Shown here: in pieces, positions 6,091 to 7,430 of the stretch
How the letters are laid out: the number at the start of each line of letters is the position of its first letter
How positions within the stretch are numbered: position 1 is the stretch's first letter
NCBI GenBank assembly: GCA_021823385.1
Contig: JAKAOC010000105.1
Location: forward strand, 1 to 7,430
Origin: Actinomycetes bacterium
GTDB taxonomy: Bacteria; Actinomycetota; Acidimicrobiia; Acidimicrobiales; Acidimicrobiaceae
DNA: 7,430 bases
Direction: 5' to 3'
The notes under the pieces: model-generated
The model's input: the letters and a program-made list of their open reading frames with translations, nothing else
Database searches by the model: none
Told to the model about the DNA's origin: nothing
Made by a program: the position numbers and the translations under genes

Positions 6091-7312
6091 GGGCGCGCTC
6101 CTCATAGACCGCAAGGGAGCGCGCCTCGACCGCCACCTCTTTCTCCCTGGCTCTTCCCGGGGGGACCCTGCGCGCAGTCTTGGGGTCGAGTCCCTGGTAC
6201 TGCCCGGGGAGAAAGACGGTCTTGCGTTGCTTGAAGACCAGGGCATGGCTGGCGATCAGCTCGGCATCGGAGTCCAAGATCGAGATGGTGCGCTCGCCCG
6301 GGAGCACCGAGACCATCTGGCCCGCGTAGCGGAAGGGGACCCCGTAGGAGGTGCCGCCGAAGGAGACCAGGGCGTCGGCAGAGACCCGCCGGGGCCGAAG
6401 CAGGAAGCGCTCGAGTTCGGATGCCGGAGGAAGAGGCCTCAGAGTGGGTGCCTCAAGCGCGAACGCCTCCATAGGCCGAAGCCCGGTGGTGGCGTTCTCG
6501 ATCTCGTCCCTGGCGGCGCACCAGGCCAGGGCCTGGGCGTTCAGGTCGACGAGGTCACCGAAGCTGCGCCCGGGCCAGAAGTTCTCCTTCACGTAGCGGA
6601 TGGATCGCTCGACTTTTCCCTTGGTCTGGGCGCGTCGCACCTGACATAGCCGTATGGAGACCCCCAAGGTGTTGCAAAACTCCAGGAACTTGGGATGGTA
6701 ATTCCATCCCCCCTCGGAATCGCCGGAGAGCACCACCGTCTTGGCGTGGTCGGTCAATACCGCCGAAGTGACACCGCCGAAATAACTGAAGGCGGCGATG
6801 ATGCACTCCAGGAGGCCGAAGATGTCCTGGGACCAGGCGAAGCGCACGAAGCGCCGGCGCGAGTAGGAGAGCGTCGCCACCAACCCGGGGAGGTTGCGCT
6901 GCCTGCCGGAGGCGTCGATATAGCCAAAGATGCCCCAGTCGAACTGCAGCTGCTCGCCCGGCTCGGTCTCAAAGCGGGCCACCGCCGGGGTGCGCTCGGA
7001 GCGCGGGGGCATGATGGAGCGCACGAAGTCGCGCAGTATGGTCTCCTTGCCCTCATAGCCGGCTGGAGAGATGCGCTCCATGATGGCCGGCACCGAATAG
7101 AGCCCCTCGTCCACCAACCTGCGCACGTCGTCCTTGTAGGGGTCGAGCTTGGAGCCCCTCGTCCGGCGGGCGGTGTTGTTGGGTGTCGCGCCGTCACGGA
7201 CGTACTTGCGCACCGTGTTTCGGGAATGGCCGGAAATCCTGGAGATCTCCCTGATTCCGTTCCCCTCGTCCTTCAATCGAAATAAGTTCATCAACGGCCT
7301 GCCTTTCAGCAT
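6083..7312 (-). CDS. istA: IS21-family transposase IstA (element 2), apparently intact
   Basis: A 409-residue DDE transposase that cuts and joins IS ends with help from IstB. The N-terminal helix-turn-helix lies at about 17-39 (GNGIREISRISGHSRNTVRK). The DDE integrase core has D125 (QFDWG), D188 (LTDHAK) and E235 (KGKVERSIRY). A C-terminal Mu-transposase-like beta domain contains FGGTSYGVPFRYAGQMVSV, and the tail RSLAVYEE matches family C-termini. ATG 7312 is chosen because AGGAGG (7326-7321) lies 8 nt upstream. The open frame reaches 7375, but that stretch is inside the terminal repeats. The stop at 6085-6083 overlaps the istB start. Length and motifs look complete, so this protein could act in trans even though its own element has lost one end. 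Confidence 0.92.
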   Translation of the reverse strand: MLKGRPLMNLFRLKDEGNGIREISRISGHSRNTVRKYVRDGATPNNTARRTRGSKLDPYKDDVRRLVDEGLYSVPAIMERISPAGYEGKETILRDFVRSIMPPRSERTPAVARFETEPGEQLQFDWGIFGYIDASGRQRNLPGLVATLSYSRRRFVRFAWSQDIFGLLECIIAAFSYFGGVTSAVLTDHAKTVVLSGDSEGGWNYHPKFLEFCNTLGVSIRLCQVRRAQTKGKVERSIRYVKENFWPGRSFGDLVDLNAQALAWCAARDEIENATTGLRPMEAFALEAPTLRPLPPASELERFLLRPRRVSADALVSFGGTSYGVPFRYAGQMVSVLPGERTISILDSDAELIASHALVFKQRKTVFLPGQYQGLDPKTARRVPPGRAREKEVAVEARSLAVYEERAHG

Positions 7313-7359
7313 CGGCGCCACCTCCTGGTTTTGGATTGATACCCAGAAGGTAGCGAGAT

Positions 7360-7413
7360 CTGGAGGGCGGGTCATTTTTATCCCGCTGGAGGTGGGTCAT
7401 TTTTAAGCCGCTG
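7360..7413. repeat. Tandem terminal repeats at the IS21 left end (IstA-binding type)
   Basis: Two tandem copies of a 28-29-base unit, each made of CTGGAGG, then GGGTCATTTTTA, then (A/T)(C/G)CCGCTG, lie at 7360-7388 and 7386-7413 and share three bases. The 15-base cores at 7366-7380 and 7391-7405 differ at one position. Multiple terminal repeats near the istA end are a known feature of IS21-family elements, where the transposase binds. Confidence 0.75.
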
Positions 7414-7430
7414 CTAACAATCGCCCTCTT

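Larger units (their letters stand above)
5497..7419 (-). mobile_element. IS21-family insertion sequence (element 2), truncated at its istB end
   Basis: The outer tip is at 7419, reading inward on the minus strand TGTTAGCAGCGGC then TTAAAAATGACCCACC, a terminus typical of IS21-like elements. istA is complete and istB is cut near 5497, so the opposite terminal repeat is missing. No target duplication can be assessed, as only 11 bases lie beyond the tip. The element cannot transpose as a unit unless another compatible end is nearby. Confidence 0.8.

Noticed and set aside
6091..6246. IstB starting at 6246 (257 residues)
   Set aside because: The extra 52 residues overlap istA, are Arg/Ser-rich and unlike IstB. 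ATG 6090 has GAGGAG and the expected 8-nt overlap.
7313..7375. IstA starting at ATG 7375
   Set aside because: The start would lie in the terminal repeat core, while ATG 7312 has a near-perfect AGGAGG at 8 nt and leads into the usual N-terminus.
7360..7413. Short CRISPR-like or iteron array
   Set aside because: There are only two units, they overlap, and they sit at an IS21 tip next to istA. Terminal transposase-binding repeats explain them.
1..7430. tRNA, rRNA or CRISPR array
   Set aside because: I saw no cloverleaf with CCA-proximal stem, no rRNA motif and no regularly spaced repeat set on either strand.

Overview
This looks like a mobile-element-rich accessory stretch of a high-GC bacterial chromosome or plasmid. 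GTG starts, GC-rich codon use and the flavour of the IS21, IS110 and integrase proteins suggest an actinobacterium. That assignment is a family impression, not a tested one.

Layout, left to right. (1) 1-127: the last codons and probable terminal inverted repeat of an IS3-family element. (2) 128-311: the C-terminal stub of a host-type gene on the + strand, apparently cut off by that element. (3) 365-3735, minus strand: the one intact non-IS operon. An OLD-family ATPase/TOPRIM nuclease (581 aa) is followed, with a 4-nt GTGA overlap, by a UvrD/PcrA-type SF1 helicase (542 aa). Order and sizes match the Gabija anti-phage system (GajA-GajB), also called class 2 OLD nuclease plus helicase. The TOPRIM and helicase motifs look intact, but the ATPase motifs of the nuclease subunit are degenerate. 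(4) 3736-4538: a graveyard of IS110 (minus) and IS21 (plus) fragments fused to each other. (5) 4577-5434, plus: a tyrosine-recombinase-fold integrase that lacks several usual catalytic residues. It ends at a perfect 24-bp palindrome followed by a short T run. (6) 5497-7419, minus: a second, unrelated IS21-family element with intact istA, 3'-truncated istB, and an intact outer end carrying tandem transposase-binding-type repeats.

How the parts relate. The nuclease and helicase are translationally coupled and should act as one complex; a defence role is inferred from the family. The surrounding IS debris is typical of a defence island. The right flank records several rearrangements: IS110 joined to istA', istB' joined to int, and the int/palindrome joined to istB'. 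The strongest candidates for novelty are the ATPase-degenerate Gabija-like module and the palindrome-bounded degenerate integrase wedged between two broken istB genes.
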